In this document: in pieces, positions 32,753-34,752 of the stretch | How positions within the stretch are numbered: position 1 is the stretch's first letter | Layout of the letters: the number at the start of each line of letters is the position of its first letter | Assembly (NCBI GenBank): GCA_005881175.1 | Contig: VBEN01000023.1 | Span: 1 to 34,752, forward strand | Length of the DNA: 34,752 nucleotides | Source of the DNA: Chloroflexota bacterium | GTDB lineage: Bacteria; Chloroflexota; Dormibacteria; CF-121 | Direction of reading: 5' to 3' | Made by a program: the position numbers and the translations under genes | The notes under the pieces: generated by a model | Told to the model about the DNA's origin: nothing | Databases searched by the model: none | What the model saw: the letters and a program-made list of their open reading frames with translations, nothing else

Positions 32753-34752
32753 GGCCGACCAGTTGTTCGCGCCTCAACACCGCATCCGTGCTCACCTCGG
32801 CCGGCACCCGCCGACCGAAGACGTCTACCTCGACTTGCGCTCCGGGTCCCAATCCGATCGGCAGATAGCTGTAGGCGATGTTGCGCCCGACGGTGAAGCC
32901 ATACGCGCAACTGCGTATCCGGCCGACGATCGACCCATCCGCATAGACAGCCTCTCCACCGTAGATGGTGACGTACTGGTCCTCGCCGACTAGCAGGGTG
33001 CGCAAACGCCGCCTGACGCCAGCGGCTTTTGCGACCATCAGCGCCTCACGCCCATTGAAATCGCCTTTGTCGAAGCGGACGCAGAACCCGAGCCCGGCCT
33101 CCAGCGGATTGTCCAGCAGGGTGAGGTCGGTGCCGTAGTAGCGATACCCCTTCTCCATCCGCAGCGAGTCGAGCGCTCGGTAGCCACCTGGTCGAATGCC
33201 AGACTTCCGCCCGGCGGCCATCAAGCGATCCCACACCTGCACTGCAAGGCGAGGCTCGACATAAAACTCCCATCCCACCTCGCCAACGTAGGTCACCCGC
33301 TGGGCGAAGGCCTCGAAGTCCCCGATGCGGATGTTGCGAGCTTGCATGAATGGGAAGCCTTCCTCCGAGACATCGTCATCGGTCACCCGCTCCAGCACCT
33401 CGCGGGCCCGTGGTCCCCACATCCCGATCACGCACAGCTCGTCCGTGGTCTCGCGCAAGTCAACCGGCCCATCCTCTTCGCGTTGCTCCAACCGCAGCCA
33501 GCCAAGGTCGCTGTTCACATATCCGGCGCCGGTGACCAGCCTGAAACGATTCGGGCTGAGCCGGGTGATGGTGACGTCCCCAGCCATCCCGCCACGGCGG
33601 TCAAGGAGCTGGGTGTAGACGACACTGCCAACCGGCCTGGCGATCAGGTTGCCCGCGACGCGCTCGAGTAGTGGAAGCGCTCCGGGACCATCCAGCTCGA
33701 TCTTTCCGAACGATGTCATCTCGATGATCCCCGCTCGTTCGCGGAAGGCGCGATGCTCCTCAGCCTGCATCTCGAACCACGGTGGCCGGCTCCAGCCGAA
33801 GCGGCGCTGGTCGGCGCCCGCCCGCCGCCATGGACTGCCCGGGTCGAAGTGCTCGGGCCTCTCCCAGCCATGTTTCTGCCCGAAGACCGCGCCGAGGTCC
33901 TGCATCCGGTGGTGCAGGGCGCTGGTCCGGCGCGGCCGGCCCCACTCGTCGGCGTCGTATGGATAGCGCAGGAAGTAGTAATAGCGATAGGCCTCTTTCG
34001 CCAGCTCAGCCACATAGCGATGGTCGCGGTGGACCGTACCGAAGCGCCAGGGTCGGTAGGCATAGAGGTCCAGCTCGCTATCTCCCGCTGTGATCAGCTC
34101 CGTCAGCGATTTCCCGATCCCGCCGGCGCCGCCGAAGCCGTTCAACGACAGTCCGGCCGCCATGAACAGCCCACGGACGCCTGGTATCGGCCCCAGCAGC
34201 GGGTTCGCGTCGGGTGTCATCGCGTCCGGATGGCAGACGAGCTTCACGATGCCGGCCTCAGCGATGAAGGGAAACCGTCTCGCCGCCCCTGCCAGCAGGG
34301 GCTCAAAACGACGCTGGTCCGGAGGGACCGAGGTCCCGGCGTGCTCCCAGGGAACTCCATCGATCCAGCGGGCGTTGGGGTCCAGCTCGTAGCCGCCCAG
34401 CACCACGCCACCCGCCTCGGCCTTCCCATAGATGAGGTTGTCTGGATCGCGAAAGCACGGCATGGTTTGGGGGAGCTCGGCGCCCGGAGCCCAGATGCCG
34501 CAGGCGACCACCACCACCTCAGCCTCGATCCGGCCGGCCTCCGTCCGGACCGCCTGCACCGCCCCTCGCCCGGAGAGCTCCAACCCGGTCACGCGCGTAC
34601 CCGTCATCACCGTCACCCCCAGGTCGCGGGCAGCCTTTGCCAGCGCGAAGGTGGCCGTATGAGGATCAATGGCCCCGTCCGCCGGCACCCAGACCGCCCC
34701 GAACAGCGAATCGGTGCTGATGGCGGGCATCAGCTGGGCGGCGTGCTCGGGC
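32727..34752 (-). CDS. Dimethylglycine/sarcosine dehydrogenase-like flavoprotein (copy 2), 5' end outside the window
   Basis: The visible 674 codons run from the window edge to the stop at 32727. The true start and the FAD-binding N-terminus with the covalent histidine lie beyond 34752. Visible parts are the end of the DAO-type domain (NPLLGPIPGVRGLFMAAGLSLNGFGGAGGIG, cut here in two halves: NPLLGPIPGVRGLF and AAGLSLNGFGGAGGIG), then the GcvT folate domain (GKIELDGPGALPLL, GMWGPRAREVL, YVGEVGWEFYV, DSLRMEKGYRYYGTDLT) and the terminal barrel. Near 34461-34500 the sequence runs from GIWAPGAE straight to LPQTMPCFRDPD; copy 1 has about 30 more residues there, so an in-frame deletion is likely. 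It is the most upstream visible gene of the catabolic operon. Confidence 0.88.
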   Translation of the reverse strand, partial: PEHAAQLMPAISTDSLFGAVWVPADGAIDPHTATFALAKAARDLGVTVMTGTRVTGLELSGRGAVQAVRTEAGRIEAEVVVVACGIWAPGAELPQTMPCFRDPDNLIYGKAEAGGVVLGGYELDPNARWIDGVPWEHAGTSVPPDQRRFEPLLAGAARRFPFIAEAGIVKLVCHPDAMTPDANPLLGPIPGVRGLFMAAGLSLNGFGGAGGIGKSLTELITAGDSELDLYAYRPWRFGTVHRDHRYVAELAKEAYRYYYFLRYPYDADEWGRPRRTSALHHRMQDLGAVFGQKHGWERPEHFDPGSPWRRAGADQRRFGWSRPPWFEMQAEEHRAFRERAGIIEMTSFGKIELDGPGALPLLERVAGNLIARPVGSVVYTQLLDRRGGMAGDVTITRLSPNRFRLVTGAGYVNSDLGWLRLEQREEDGPVDLRETTDELCVIGMWGPRAREVLERVTDDDVSEEGFPFMQARNIRIGDFEAFAQRVTYVGEVGWEFYVEPRLAVQVWDRLMAAGRKSGIRPGGYRALDSLRMEKGYRYYGTDLTLLDNPLEAGLGFCVRFDKGDFNGREALMVAKAAGVRRRLRTLLVGEDQYVTIYGGEAVYADGSIVGRIRSCAYGFTVGRNIAYSYLPIGLGPGAQVEVDVFGRRVPAEVSTDAVLRREQLVGHDANPVAS

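Overview
The window is GC-rich, densely packed bacterial chromosome with many ATGA, GTGA and TGATG overlaps. The lineage cannot be fixed from sequence alone. A type IV pilus cluster without a secretin gene suggests a one-membrane envelope. Together with many c-di-GMP enzymes, several start codons placed 6-9 nt downstream of a TAnnnT box (leaderless-type promoters) and a PPi-type phosphofructokinase signature, this fits a soil Chloroflexota/Dormibacterota-like organism. That assignment is an inference.

Layout. Positions 1-5.5 kb hold the tail of an unknown gene and its terminator, a hybrid sensor kinase plus receiver protein on the minus strand, and a plus-strand run of endonuclease III, a small membrane protein and a disrupted phosphofructokinase. 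Positions 5.5-9.0 kb hold a divergent c-di-GMP pair: a helix-turn-helix/GAF/degenerate HD-GYP/GAF/GGDEF protein (minus) and a receiver/HD-GYP protein (plus), with a perfect inverted repeat between them. An orphan SUKH-like gene follows. Positions 9.5-16.6 kb are a minus-strand type IV pilus operon: pilT, a 64-residue helix-turn-helix protein, pilB, pilC, three minor-pilin-type genes, pilM, a 49-residue membrane protein and the major pilin, closed by a strong terminator. A prepilin peptidase N-terminal domain without the protease domain and a membrane diguanylate cyclase are transcribed away from pilT. Positions 18-24.3 kb hold a Pro/Thr/Ser-repeat membrane protein, the rsmE-mtaB-HIT operon, a membrane HD-GYP/GAF/GGDEF protein and a receiver protein with its own good promoter.

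Positions 24.3-34.75 kb are a minus-strand catabolic cluster: a dimethylglycine/sarcosine dehydrogenase-like flavoprotein (cut by the window edge), a choline-kinase-like phosphotransferase, an iron-type alcohol dehydrogenase, an MttB-family methyltransferase, a second dehydrogenase-like flavoprotein, an aldehyde dehydrogenase and a nucleotidyltransferase-like gene. The set points to oxidation and stepwise demethylation of a choline- or betaine-like quaternary amine, although no corrinoid protein is present.

Two themes connect the genes. First, three GGDEF domains, all with an I-site, and three HD-GYP-type domains (one clearly degenerate, one partly altered) lie around a pilus operon whose PilB begins with an MshEN-type c-di-GMP-binding motif. 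A local c-di-GMP circuit controlling pili is therefore plausible. Second, phosphofructokinase and the edge dehydrogenase both appear to lack about 25-30 residues, and a palindromic repeat lies in frame inside the other dehydrogenase, so the sequence shows either recent gene damage or assembly faults.
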